Under the pieces are notes generated by a model. It was not told the DNA's origin. It ran no database searches and saw nothing but the letters and a program-made list of their open reading frames with translations. Shown in pieces: positions 12,614-24,114 of a DNA stretch of 64,000 nucleotides. Source of the DNA: Paraconiothyrium sp. Pb-2020. Its lineage: Eukaryota > Ascomycota > Dothideomycetes > Pleosporales > Didymosphaeriaceae. The stretch is from assembly GCA_022419385.1 (NCBI GenBank), contig JAJUBI010000005.1:2728001-2792000 (forward strand), read 5' to 3'. The translations under genes were made by a program, and so were the position numbers. Position 1 is the stretch's first letter, and every line of letters starts with the position of its first letter.

Positions 12614-15149
12614 TCAGATGGCCCCCCTCTGATAGTCGAGCGCCTTCTCCTTCGCGTACTGCACAAACTTGTCCTTCTCCCTGACGATCCAGAGAGTGAG
12701 CCCCCGCACGGCAAACGCATCCTGTAGACAGTCACGCCCGAACTGATCATTCCGGACTTGTACTTTAAGTAGATCACGCAACAGTGTCTCAAGACGAAGC
12801 TGCTGTTTGGACAACGGGCGATTCTCTGCGGCTTTCTCGACAAGCTTGATCAAGTCAACGCACCGTCCATGCCTGATTCGGAGTGCATCAAGATCACTAC
12901 GCAGGTTGTAGCCGAGTAGAATCGTGTTCTGGTCAACGAATTTGCTTAGTGCAGCGCGAGCGGCCGTCCAGCCTTTGAGGACCTTGAATCTCTGAAGGCG
13001 AGCGGCTTCGAAATCCTGCAAGTGCGAGAGACCAGTGAGGCTTGTGCGCCAGTCTTGGACCTTATCTGTAGGATCGGTGCAGACTAGGTAACTCATTAGG
13101 GGACGCCCAGTGAGGACATCAACCGCAGCTATCTTGACGATTTCCTCACAATGGCTCTCCAGCAAGATCTTACTACAGCACAAGGCAACAGCTCTAAGGC
13201 TTCCGTCTTGCGGCTCATTTAGTTGTTCGAAGTCTGAACTAGGATACTCACCAACGAAGTCCGGTGCGAAGGTCGTAGGATGCGAGACGTGTTGCTTTGC
13301 TTGACCTTGATTGCTGAGCTTGCGTAGATGGACAAGCTCATCGATCATTCCGATGGCCTCGCTGTGTCTAGCTACACCAATGCGGATCCACGCCGCACCA
13401 TCGTAGACAATTTTGCCGTCATGCTGTATAGCTATGTCTGCCGTGATGAGCATGCGCATGATTTTCCCTTGGAGTTCGTTGGCTTGTTCGATCTCGGCTG
13501 GTCCCCCAACGGAAAGAACATTGGAAGCGCTGGCTGGGGGAATAGGCATAGGCATTGGGTTAGGCGGAAGCGGCCGTGCAGCTGATGGACCTTGAGGGTG
13601 CCGAGGTACATTCACAGTGGGCGGAGGAGCAGCGCGGCGTCCTCCACGGGGTTGCTGAGGAGCGGTTCCCGTATAACGAAGAACACCCGCCTCTCGAAGC
13701 TGATTGCGGACGTTTTGGGATAGCATCCAAGAGTCTCTTCCATGCAAATCCAAACCTTGACCACCAACGCCGTGACTATCAGCCTTATGCTGGTTCAATC
13801 CTGCTTCCGACCGGAAGGCCCTCGGGCAGCCACCTATGCCACACATCAAGCTACCAGGGACAGCAGTTGGAGGGATCGAGCCGGAAGGCAGAGGTGTCAG
13901 TGCCTCTGGACGTGCAACTTGAGGAGGCACAATAGGTACCGCTGATGTTGGCCATGACTGGCTGGGTTGAGAAGCAGGATCTTGGACGCCGTTGCTGTGA
14001 CTCTCTGTCTTGTGCTGGTGCATTTCCGCTTCTGACTGAAAAGAATCTCCACATCCACGAAAGTCACACAGCACGATGTGGCTCATCTTCCTGTGCTGAT
14101 CCAAGGCAATCCGGGATTGAAATTTGCGTCCACAGCCATCTAGGCCACATGCCAAGTCATGGTGACTGTCCTTTTGATGCTGAGCTAGCGCGGCCTGTGA
14201 CTGGAAAGACCTTTCGCAGCTGCCTAGACGGCAATATATCGCATTTGGTGATTTGAAGGTAGCATTTTGACCCTGGGGGAACAGCGCTTGTGCTGGGCGT
14301 GATCGACTATCGTCTGCAGCTGGTTCGAGTGGCGGCGCTTGATGGAGACGAGCAAACATATTACCGTTTGGCTGGGGTTGCAAGGGGCGTGTAGTTCCGG
14401 CAGGAAACCTAGTTGGGCCAGCACGCACATGACGAATCGCGTCTGCAGTTGTGTTAGGGTCTGCCACAGGCCGGTGTTGAACTGCGCATGACAGGCAATG
14501 TCGCGTGTAAAGAGCCTCGGACGTGAAGCTACGCTTGCAGTCATGACAGTAGACTCCGGAGTCATTGCTCGGCGTAGAGGACCTAGTGGTAGAGTCCGGT
14601 GGGTAGCCATATGGCAGGGCTGACATACTTTGAGTGAAACCTTCAATGAGTAATCTCGAAAGTGCTTACCAGCTGAAACGTCCACTGATACAGGCGAATC
14701 AATATCGACATAGCCTCCTCGTCCTCGTGCTATTGTTGTCACTGGGGCCTTCTGTATCGTCTGACTGCCTGATGCATTTCGGATGGGACGCGTGCGAGAA
14801 GCGTCTGCATAGCACGGGGAAGGGAATTGGCTGTGCTGCTTGAATTTGGTCTCTGTCTGGAAGGATTTGCCGCACTTGTTACAAGGGTATTGAAGACTTC
14901 CATGTCCGGTCTGGGATTTATGGGTCTCGAGCGCGTACGAGTCGCTGAACTTGAACTGGCAGACTGAGCATGGCCATTGAGGCGCCTCGAGCTCTTCATG
15001 GGCCGCCATATGTCTATTGTACCTATTGTTACACTTAGCGAGCTTGATTTAATCCAGACACGATCGCAAGATACATACGCGATCTTGGAGGTGAAGGCGT
15101 CTGAGCACAATCCGCAGTGGTACATGGGAGCGTCGCGGCGGCCCACCAT
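12614..15149 (-). CDS. Multi-C2H2 zinc-finger protein with degenerate DEDDh exonuclease domain
   Basis: Three exons: 15149-15079, 15013-14670, 14619-12614, giving 806 residues. The first 71-nt exon restores a complete finger: YHCGLCSDAF joins across the intron to an H-x3-H (HMAAH). Eight C2H2-like fingers follow one another, several with a C-x4-C knuckle (CRLGSC, CGLDGC, CDFRGC, CGIGGC), and a few are C2HC. After a Pro-rich linker, the last 250 residues have the RNase T/REX exonuclease fold: a motif-II-like ILLGYNLRSDLDALRI and a motif-III-like LQDAFAV. The catalytic motif I, normally DCEM, is here ALCCSKI, and the motif III His is replaced (GRDCLQDA). Exonuclease activity is therefore unlikely, and a nucleic-acid-binding or scaffold role is inferred. 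The 14620-14669 intron uses the second of two nearby AGs, which is the only choice keeping both frames. Confidence 0.87.
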
Positions 15150-16175
15150 GGCGAGTAACCTGCCCTACGGAGTGGTTAGTGATGGCACGATGGCGTCGCG
15201 GTCTGCCATACTGCATACCTTGTATGTTGTTGGGTCGCTTCAACAAGAAGAGGAGTGCTGGCCAGGTGCGCTCTTGATAGCGAACGTGCACAGGACTAGC
15301 CGCTGGAAATCCGGGAACACCTCTTGTAGATGGCGGGGACCGCGACGTAAGAGCGGCCAGAAGGTCGCGCGCAGCGAAGGTTTGTCGTGTAGTGAGCGGC
15401 ACAATCTCTTGGCCAATTGAGGAAGTCGCGGCCCGTTGGGATGGAAACCACGATGTCCTCGTCAACAGCAAGGCACAGCAGCCGGTCGTTCCCCGCCAAT
15501 ACAAGTCATAAGCAAGACTGGAACGTATGATCCGATTTCGAGTTCGAGGATGCGCCGGGTGGGTGCATGGTTTGATTATGTATTGCCGGCATCTTAGATG
15601 CGTTTGTACACTCTCAGCGGCCTTTACTTGTGTTGTACATCAAGAGCGACTAAACTATCCTCTTACTTTCTGGCTCTTGAGAGAAACCAGATATCTACGT
15701 GTATATGTCTTTGGAACACTCCAGTGCACTGTATCCTACCCCTAATTGGATGCCAGTCATTGCATGGCGGCATTGAGAGTGTCTCGTCGTCACGACAGCA
15801 CCCTCGGGTTCATGTGTGTATTCAATGAAACAAGCCATCAGACAGTGTTTGCAAGTACTTTACGTGTGAGGCGGCAGCAACAAAATGTCGACGGCCCGCA
15901 GTGCTCGATGTTGTCGGATGTTGCGATTGAATTGTGGGGCCCATGGATCGCCGCTCGTCAACAGAAGCCGAGGGGCTCTCGGCTAGAGTCACGTGCGCCG
16001 GCATGAACCTGGGAACATGGGGATTGAACCTACGTCTGGGGAACCGTGGAGAACTGCCGGCTTATACATACATATACCTCTGTTCCCTTATCTTCTGTTG
16101 GCATGTACTCCATGTTCCATAGCTGCTCTTCTATCCATAGTTGTTCTTCTCCAAGCTCTGAATAAGCGACACATC
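15150..16175. other. Divergent intergenic region
   Basis: About 1 kb separating the zinc-finger gene (minus) from the acyl-CoA synthetase gene (plus), so it should carry both promoters. Open frames on both strands appear to be chance. A GGTTCAATCCCC-like string near 16020 on the minus strand resembles a T-arm but has no matching tRNA fold. Confidence 0.5.
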
Positions 16176-18336
16176 ATGGCTCTCGGTTCGTTGCCTACCC
16201 GTGGGCTGGAGTCCTCTCCTTTGCACTCAGAAACTGACGAACCAACCCTAGTACCCGTCGCAGGCGCACTTGCAGGAGCCACAGCTGCCGCTGCCTACCT
16301 CGACGCCAAATTTCACATCCGCAAAGATCTCAGCACCCTCCGACGAGCGAAAGCATCACAACGCGAATTCGATGCAGCATGTCCGTTGGCCCCACCTAGA
16401 CCCTTGTCCACTGGCATCGGAGCTTTGCTAACGCACATGGCGCACCAGGCAAGAAGCACGGTGGAAGAAGCCTTTGGTATTTCTTCGAAGCGCAAGCACA
16501 CCAGCAACCCGAGTCGAGCGAAGCTATCTGGTCACGAACAGGATGCTACACCTGGGGAGAGACATACGCGAACGCATGCCGATACGCACAATACTTCCTA
16601 CAGAACGGCGTGAAGCCTGGAGAGCTGGTGTCGCTCTACTTGACGAACCAGCCTGACTTCATGTTTGCACATCTGGGATCGTGGGGTGTAGGATCGGCGC
16701 CAGCCCTCATCAATCACCATTTGGCAGGAGATGCCCTAGTACATTGTCTGAAGGTTGCAGGCGGCAGAATGCTGCTCGTAGACGAGGAGTCGGAAGCGCA
16801 GGCACGGATAGAGGCAGTTCGTGACAGGATCGAGGGCGAGCTTGGAATGACCATAAGGATATTGGACAAGCACACAAAGGGCGAGATTCTGCGCATGGAG
16901 CCAAAGAGACCTGAGGACCATTATCGCGCTGGCGTGACGGGCACCTTCCCCATATTTCTATTTTACACAAGGTTCGTCTACAAGCAGCCTGGCTACCTCG
17001 GAAGGATGCTGACAACGCCAGTGGTACGACTGGACATCCCAAAGCGTGTCCATTTGAAACACAAAGGGCCGGCGTTCTTGCAGTGGGGCGCACGAAAGAT
17101 CTAGGCATGAAACCTGGACCGGACGGTGATCGGTGGTATGTTCCTATGCCGCTATACCACGGCACCGGGGGCACAACAGCATTATCTTGCATGCTTTCTG
17201 GTGTGACGCTCTGCATTGGGAAGAAGTTCTCAACATCGAAATTCTGGACCGACGTCCGCGACTCGCGATCGACGGCATTCGTGTACGTTGGAGAAACCGC
17301 CCGATATCTCCTCGCGAACCCTCCAAGTCCTCTAGACAGGCAACACAACGTCAGAGTCATGTTTGGAAACGGCATGAGACCGGATGTATGGCATCGTTTC
17401 GTGGAGCGTTTTGGTATAGAGACGGTTGCCGAATTCTTTAACAGTACAGAAGGTGTTCTGTCTCTGATGAACGTATGTCGTGGACCTTTCCAGGCCACTG
17501 CCGTCGGTCACCAAGGTGCGATCATGCGAAGGAAGATGCACGATATCTACATCCCGGTGGAAATAGACTTCGAGACGAACGCAATCTACCGAGATTCAAC
17601 GACCGGATTCGCCAAGAGGAAACCCTACGAAGAGGGCGGTGAAATCTTGGTGAGGCTGCCGAACGAGGCGGCCTTTGTCGGATACTACAAGAATCCTGAA
17701 GCGACGAACAAGATGTTCGTGCGGAACGTTTTCAAGAAGGGTGATCTTTTCTATCGCACAGGAGACGCACTGCGACGAGACGATGATGGCCGGTGGTTCT
17801 TTCTCGACCGGCTAGGCGACACTTTCCGTTGGAAGTCCGAGAATGTTAGCACCGCTGAGGTCAGTGAAGTACTAGGCCACTTCCCAGGTGTTGTCGAAGC
17901 GAACGTGTACGGCGTCCAAGTACCGGGACACGACGGACGCGCCGGCTGTGCAGCAATTTACATCGACCCTGCTTTGCTGCCGAAGTTTGACTTCAACGCT
18001 CTCCTCGCGCACTCGCGAGCGAAACTGCCCAAATACGCTGTCCCAGTCTTCCTTCGAGTGTTGAACGACATCACCACCATGCACAACAACAAGCAAAACA
18101 AGGTGCCGCTACGGAATGATGGTATCGATTTGAGAAAACTGCAAGAGAGGAAAGATATGGAGAGCGCGAAAGCTGGTCTGGCTACAGACAGCATCAGGTA
18201 CGATACTATATATTGGAATCCCTCCGCGTTGAACAATGTGAAAGGAGCAGGCACTGGCGATGATGGTTTCGTTGTGTATACCTTGGAGGATTGGGAATAC
18301 CTGCAAAATCTTGTGCCTAGTATTCCTAAGATGTAG
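16176..18336 (+). CDS. Very-long-chain acyl-CoA synthetase / fatty acid transport protein (FAT1-like)
   Basis: Four exons: 16176-16185, 16252-16380, 16449-16971, 17022-18336, giving 658 residues. The first coding exon is only 10 nt. After a short hydrophobic N-terminus (VPVAGALAGATAAAAYL) comes an ANL-superfamily adenylating enzyme. The AMP-binding motif YTSGTTGHPKAC (about residue 218) is exactly restored by removing the 50-nt intron 16972-17021. FNSTEG and the FATP signature YRTGDALRRDDDGRWFFLDR with GDTFRWKSENVST (about 465) follow. The family couples import of long and very-long-chain fatty acids to thioesterification with CoA, at the plasma membrane, ER, lipid droplets or peroxisome; a C-terminal SKL is absent. 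All three donors are unusual (GTTCGT, GTCCGT, GTTCGT), but each intron has a good branch site and keeps the frame. Confidence 0.92.
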
Positions 18337-18947
18337 CGATAGGCAGCAACTTTAGCGGAACATTCAATCTATAGAAGCAGGAGAACAACCTATAGCCAGC
18401 GGAAACATATGATCTTTTGGATGTTCCGCTGCTACCGCCGCGGCACCTTAGAATCGACACAACAGCTTCTCCGCGCTCCGGGTACTTGATCATCCACACA
18501 GCGAACGACAAGACCAAAGATTTCTGCATGACAAGAGCAGGGTGCTAGGCAAACATCAAATCATGAGATGAGACGCGACTTGCCAAGGCTATCCCGCGAG
18601 ATTACGCCTTGTCCGAGGCTCGCTGTATGCTCTAGTTTTTAACCGAAACCATGCTCGAAATGGTATTACAGTCAATCTCCGACTTTCCTAGAGTTCTCGG
18701 TTGAAATGGCCGAGCGCTCTTTCATATCTATATCTTGTTCTGTTTGTGTTGACTAGGCCTTTCTCCTTCACCTTCACTCCAAACGCAACCAATCTAGAAA
18801 TCATTAGCACTATTTAACTCCCTGCCCGCACACCACACAAATTTTTCAAATTCTCTTACTGTGTTTTTTCCATAATAGGACGCGGCTGTCCCTTGAAACC
18901 CAAAACCAAAGCTAAAGAACCGACCGAAGTTTAGCACTGCAGCCAGC
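18337..18947. other. Intergenic spacer, promoter of the dynamin gene
   Basis: 611 bp between same-strand genes. Pyrimidine-rich stretches near 18760-18780 and 18850-18870 precede the dynamin start, as is common in fungal leaders. No gene seen. Confidence 0.45.
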
Positions 18948-21483
18948 ATGCCTTGGAATACCTCTGGCACTGAGGGAGGTGGAGCCATCACACCGGTCAC
19001 ACCTATGGCCATCAACCCAGATGCCGTGACCACGAGCTCGCTCAAGGCCCTTCAGAGCGAAGACCAACGCAAGGTCATGGATATTGTGGACAAGCTTCGT
19101 CGCACGGGTCTCGGCGGTATCGTTGAGCTTCCGCAGCTTGTGGTATGTATTCCTTGTGTCAATGGTACCCACTACGAGTCGACCTGATTATTGTGACAGG
19201 TTTGCGGTGACCAATCGTCTGGCAAGTCAAGTGTCCTAGAGGCCATCACAGAGATTCCATTTCCACGTAAAGAGAACTTATGCACGCGGTTTGCTACCGA
19301 AATCATCCTTCGCCGCGCACCCAACTCAATGATCTCAATCACGATTACACCGGACAAGCTGCGCCCCAAGCAGGAGCAGACAAAATTCAAATCTTTCAAT
19401 AAGACTATCGATGACTTCAAGCAGCTCCCGGACGTTATCGAAGAGGCTACGGAAGCCATGGGTCTCGGTGAAGTTGGTGGCACGGGGTCAAGGGCCTTCT
19501 CCCGCGATGTCCTCTCAGTCCAGATCGACGGCCCGGATCGTCCCCAGCTGTAATCATTGCACGCCTATGCAACTTTCTAATCTTGACGCGTCTTACATGA
19601 ATCCAGGACTTTGGTCGATCTTCCGGGTCTAATCCATAGTAGCAATCGCTCTCAGACCGAAGCTGACAAGGAATTGATCCTCAATTTGGTTAAGGAGTAC
19701 ATTAGCAACCCACGAACGATCATTCTGGCCGTCGTCAGCGCGAAGAATGACATGGCCAACCAAATCATCGTTGACTATGCGCGCAAGGCGGATCGAGACA
19801 ACAAGCGCACGCTTGGCATCATCACTAAGCCGGACTACTTGCGCGAGGGTACAGAGAACGAATTGAGCTGGATCGAGATTGCGCAGAATAAGGACGTCTA
19901 TCTTGAGCGAGGCTGGCATATGCTCAAAAATCGCGGCGACAACGAAATGGACTCTACTTTCGCTGAGCGCAACGAGGCTGAGGGTCTGTTCTTCAGCAAA
20001 GGCCGCTACGTGGATCTCCCTCGTGAATCTGTAGGCATCGATTCATTGCGTGAGCGTCTGAGTAAGCTTCTGCTCACCCATCTCATCAAAGAGCTACCAT
20101 CTTTGAAAGAAGAGATGAACACGAAACTACAGGCGACGAGCGATGAGATCACCATGCTTGGGGAGAAGCGGTCGACTATTACTGAACAGCGCATGATGCT
20201 TATGAAAGTGTCTATGCAGATCAATGACATTCTCAATAGCGCCGTCAAAGGTCAGTTTACGTCTTCTTCCACATTGATATATAGTATGGCTAATACTACC
20301 TACCTACACAGGGTTTTATGAGAGCAGCTTCTTCGGAGCTATCGACATGAACGCCAATGTCGATGCCAAGGTGAACATCACCCGATTCCGAGCAGTCATC
20401 CAGCATCGAAATCTTGCTTTCGCCGAGAACATGCGGCTCCGTGGTCACACATATTCTATTGGCGTAGGCCCTGGCGATGATCACAATGAGCAGGCAGAGA
20501 TTATGAAAGATGAAAAAGAGCTTATGCGTATGTCTGAGGATCTCCTGTCGGATCTTCCCAAGCCAAAGATGTTCACGCGTGAACAAGCTATTGATTGGGT
20601 GAAAAAGACGCTTGAACGTTCGCGTGGCTACGAATTGCCTGGTACTTTCCAGCCCATGCTGATCAGTCAGCTGTTCTGGGAACAGTCACAGCCGTGGGAG
20701 AAGATTGCTTTAGGACACATCAATGGTGTAGCTGTCATCTGTAAGGAATTCGTTCACAAGGTTCTCCAGTACGCTGCGCCAGCTGAATTCCTTCCACGTA
20801 TCACCGGTCTGAGCGTCGATGCTGCTCTCAAGTCGTCTCTAGCGGCGGCAAAGCAGGAGTTGGCCAAGCTTATCAAGGATAAGGCGCGCCATCCTATGAC
20901 ATACAACCGTAAGTTTTGCAGATATTTCGTTCTATGTCAATTGTGTTGATCGCGATAGATTACTTTACGACTACTCTCCAAAAGCAGCGTCAGCGGAAGC
21001 ACCAGAAGATTGCAAAGAAAGCGGCAGAGGCTAGTGCGGAAGAGAAACGCATGAATGATGGCAGTTATCAGACCCTGATCAAGCCGGATGATCTTGGAGA
21101 GGCTATGTCGAAGGCAATCGAGCAGGACATGGATAGGTTCAGCGCCGGGGAAGCACTGGACTACGAACGCGCTTACTACAAGGTACACTTTCTTAGTCTT
21201 CATAACGTACATCAATTATTCCTGACACAGACTACAGGACGAGCTGAAGTACTTCGTCTCCTCCGTTTGCAAGGAGTGTATCGAGCGTCACCTCGTCGAG
21301 CCTCTTCCCAACGTCATTCTATCCCCTCTCGTGGTCGCCGCAATGTCCGAGAAAGAAATCTCCTTTGTGGCGGCGGAGCCGCCGGAGATCACTCAGCAGC
21401 GGGCTCATTTGGAGTCTCGCAGGGCTATGATTGAGAAGGGCCTCGAGACATTCCGTGAGGCTATGGGCGGCTTGAGGCGCTAA
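18948..21483 (+). CDS. Dynamin-family GTPase (fungal Mx-like group)
   Basis: Six exons: 18948-19142, 19200-19549, 19607-20250, 20312-20908, 20959-21182, 21238-21483, giving 751 residues. All GTPase motifs are present: G1 GDQSSGKSS (about residues 68-76, across the first splice junction), the switch I region FPRKENLCTRFATEI, G3 DLPG directly after the second junction, and G4 TKPD. The middle/stalk region follows, and the C-terminal 90 residues look like a GTPase effector domain (DELKYFVSSVCKECIERHLV onward). There is no PH or Pro-rich domain, so this is the Mx/Vps1-like form rather than classical dynamin; the FPRKENLCTRF segment is typical of the expanded fungal family annotated as interferon-induced GTP-binding protein Mx. 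Membrane remodelling is inferred; the cargo organelle is unknown. For the last intron the second of two adjacent AGs (21237) is required to stay in frame. Confidence 0.94.
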
Positions 21484-22307
21484 TTTCGAAGGGAAGCTAG
21501 GAGCTCAGGAATGTTGAAGAGGAACACGCTTGGATGGTCATGTCTCCGATCTTCGAATCGCAGTAGCGCATCCCCTGGTCGTCCTGATGGATAAATAGTC
21601 TGTTGGAGATGGTTAGGACATGCACGCATTCTTGGCTAGTATCGGCTTAGAACGATGTACTTCCAGTGTCGTTGACTTAGCCAAAATCTACATCAAAAGG
21701 CCACAATTCTTGTGGTGCCATCATCGACACGAGTGCATGGACTTTCCCATACTGCGGGTCAAACTTCAAAAATATGAGAGATGTGTTCCAACAAGTCCCA
21801 GCAATACCAAGGTTTTAACGAAGTATAGTACATTGACGGTACATTGACCCATAGCATGGCACGGTAAATTCCGACGGCCCACCCGTTCACACAGTGCAGT
21901 GCAAGTACTCGATAAGCGACGGGACACTCTGTGTCGGCCGAAGGCAGACGTTGAGGAGTGTAAAGGTGAGTCTTCTTCTGTCGATAGACCAGGCATAGAC
22001 TGCAACTCTTAAGAGCAGTGTGAGCTATCAAAAATGTACTTTTGAATGGCTGAGACATCTACAAGATGTATCAGGACGCAGCATCGACGGGTGTTGGTGG
22101 GGCTTGGATAAGCGCCACGGCGCTTTGCTAGATCTGCCTCGGCTGCGCGACAGCGTCATGCCGTCTGCGACCCTCACCACTCCAGCTAGGGCGATCCCAC
22201 ATCCGGCCCACCTGACCCGCGATAGACTCTAACTCAATCTCCCATGCCGCGATCATGGCATTCTGTCATCCTTTGCCCCGCGCTGGCTCAGTTGACCACA
22301 CACCACC
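21484..22307. other. Intergenic spacer
   Basis: 824 bp between same-strand genes, including the dynamin 3' flank and the promoter of the sugar transporter. Short imperfect direct repeats (TTGACGGTACATTGAC near 21833) are the only structure noticed. Confidence 0.45.
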
Positions 22308-24114
22308 ATGAGCTTCCTCGTCGATCATGCGCGCGATGCGTACTACAACAAGCAGACGCACGTTGTGCTCTTCTCGTCCACGGCTATTGCCCTCTATGGG
22401 TATGATCAGGGAATGATGTCTTTGAGTACGTAAGGCTCTTTTACAAAGCGAAATGCCTTAGCATGAAATTAGTGCCGCAACGTTGAGAGTGCAGTGTAGT
22501 TATAAATTCCCACCACGAACATTCTGTGCTGACTGTGCATTCCCTCTACAGTCAACACGAATTATGACTACCTCCACACAATGGGCATCTTCGAATCTTC
22601 GCCCGTTGTCGGCGTTATCGTCGCAGTATACTATCTCGGATGCGCTGTCGGGGCCGTCATATTCTCGAAGCTGGCTGACGAGTTTGGACGAAAGCGCTCG
22701 ATATTCCTCAGCCTCGCAGCTGCCTCCCTGGGAAATCTTCTCATGTTCCTCGCAGGGTTTGGCAATACACAGGGCGCTCTGGCAGTCATGTTGACGGGAA
22801 GAGTCGTTATGGGCATGGGTGTCGGTGGCATTGACTCTGTCATTCCTACCTATAGCTCGGAGCTGTCTAATGATGATGCTCGCGGGAAGGCATTGGCTCA
22901 GGAGTTCCAGAGCAATATCTTTGGGCTGCTTATGGCTTTTGGGTAAGTAATCAGAGGGCATGGAATTTAGGCCGCAGTTGACATAGTGCAGCATCAACCT
23001 GGGTACTACCGTAGCACTGGGGAAGTGGAGCCAATGGGCTTGGAGGCTACCGATAATTATCATGCAAGTATACCCAGTACTCTTGATGGCTTTCGTCGAG
23101 CGACTCCCAGAGTCTCCAAGATGGTTCATCTACAATGGTCGAGAGACCGATGCGCAAGTAGCACTGAACGAGATATATGGGAACGAAGGTGACAGGAAGC
23201 TTGACGAGTTGCTGGATGCTCACGAAAAGGAGAAGGACCAGCATGTTGGATATCTGGACATGATCACTCCTTCGCATCCGCAGTTCCACCCAACCATGAT
23301 CACTGTCATAGGTCAAATTAACCAGGCTTTGACAGGCTACGGAGCAGTATCCGTTTATGGGCCTCAAATCTTCGAGGTGCGTTTATCGCGAAGGACCACT
23401 ATTCTGTAGGCTAATACATGACAGCTCCTAGGCTTCCCCGTGCGAGACGCCGAGTATCTCACCCTCGCGAATTACACGTCCTACTTCCTCCTCATGACCG
23501 TCGCTTGGCTGCTGATTGATGCCCTCGGCCGCCGTAAACTCCTCCTCCAGGGTTCCTTTACTCTCAGCATCTCCTTCCTCCTGCTCACCCTCTTCGGCGG
23601 CCTCGCCAAGAACTCCTCTAAGCTCGATATCCCCACCTTCGTCCCCGGCCTCCTGGGCACAATAGTGCTGTTCATTGCGACGGGAGCTTTCGGTATCGGC
23701 TGGCTCGCTACTGTTTGGCTTATTCCTACAGAAATTTATCCTACTACTGCTCGCTCCCAGGGCACCGCGATATCCGTCATTGTATGGGGCCTGGCCAACT
23801 TCGCTATTACCTTTTTGACGCCCGTCATGTTCAACAACCTCTCTTACTTGATATTCGGTGTCTTCGCCGTTTCCAACGCGCTCGCGGGGCTGTGGACGTG
23901 GCTGTATTTGCCAGAAACGGGAGGCCGGACGTTCGAAGAGAACCAATCGTTCTTTGCGGAGGCGACAGAGGCGGGGACCTGGAGGGTGAAGAAGGTGGCG
24001 GGCGGCGAGTATGCCGTGTTCAAGTATCCGGATCCGGAGGGTGACGAGGTGGTGGATGCGGAAACTGTGCCGCTATTGAGGCGGTTGGAGGATCAGGTGC
24101 CGCGCGTAGAATAG
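22308..24114 (+). CDS. MFS sugar transporter (sugar porter family)
   Basis: Four exons: 22308-22425, 22552-22942, 22992-23376, 23425-24114, giving 527 residues. Twelve hydrophobic segments are expected. Sugar-porter signatures are visible: GYDQGMMS in TM1, DEFGRKRSIF in the TM2-3 loop, GRVVMGMGVGGIDSVIPTYS (TM4), PESPRWF after TM6, GQINQALTGYGAVSVYGPQIF (TM7), DALGRRKL in the TM8-9 loop, PTEIYPTTARSQG (TM10-11) and LPETGGRTFEE at the C-terminus. The family imports hexoses or other sugars by proton symport at the plasma membrane; the substrate cannot be told from sequence. The Lys/Glu-rich cytosolic tail is short. Start chosen at the first ATG of the frame, 14 residues before the TM1-proximal KQTHVVLF segment. 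Confidence 0.93.

Noticed and set aside
16010..16040. T-arm-like string GGTTCAATCCCC on the minus strand.
   Set aside because: Flanks do not form acceptor, D or anticodon stems, and no box A lies at the right distance.
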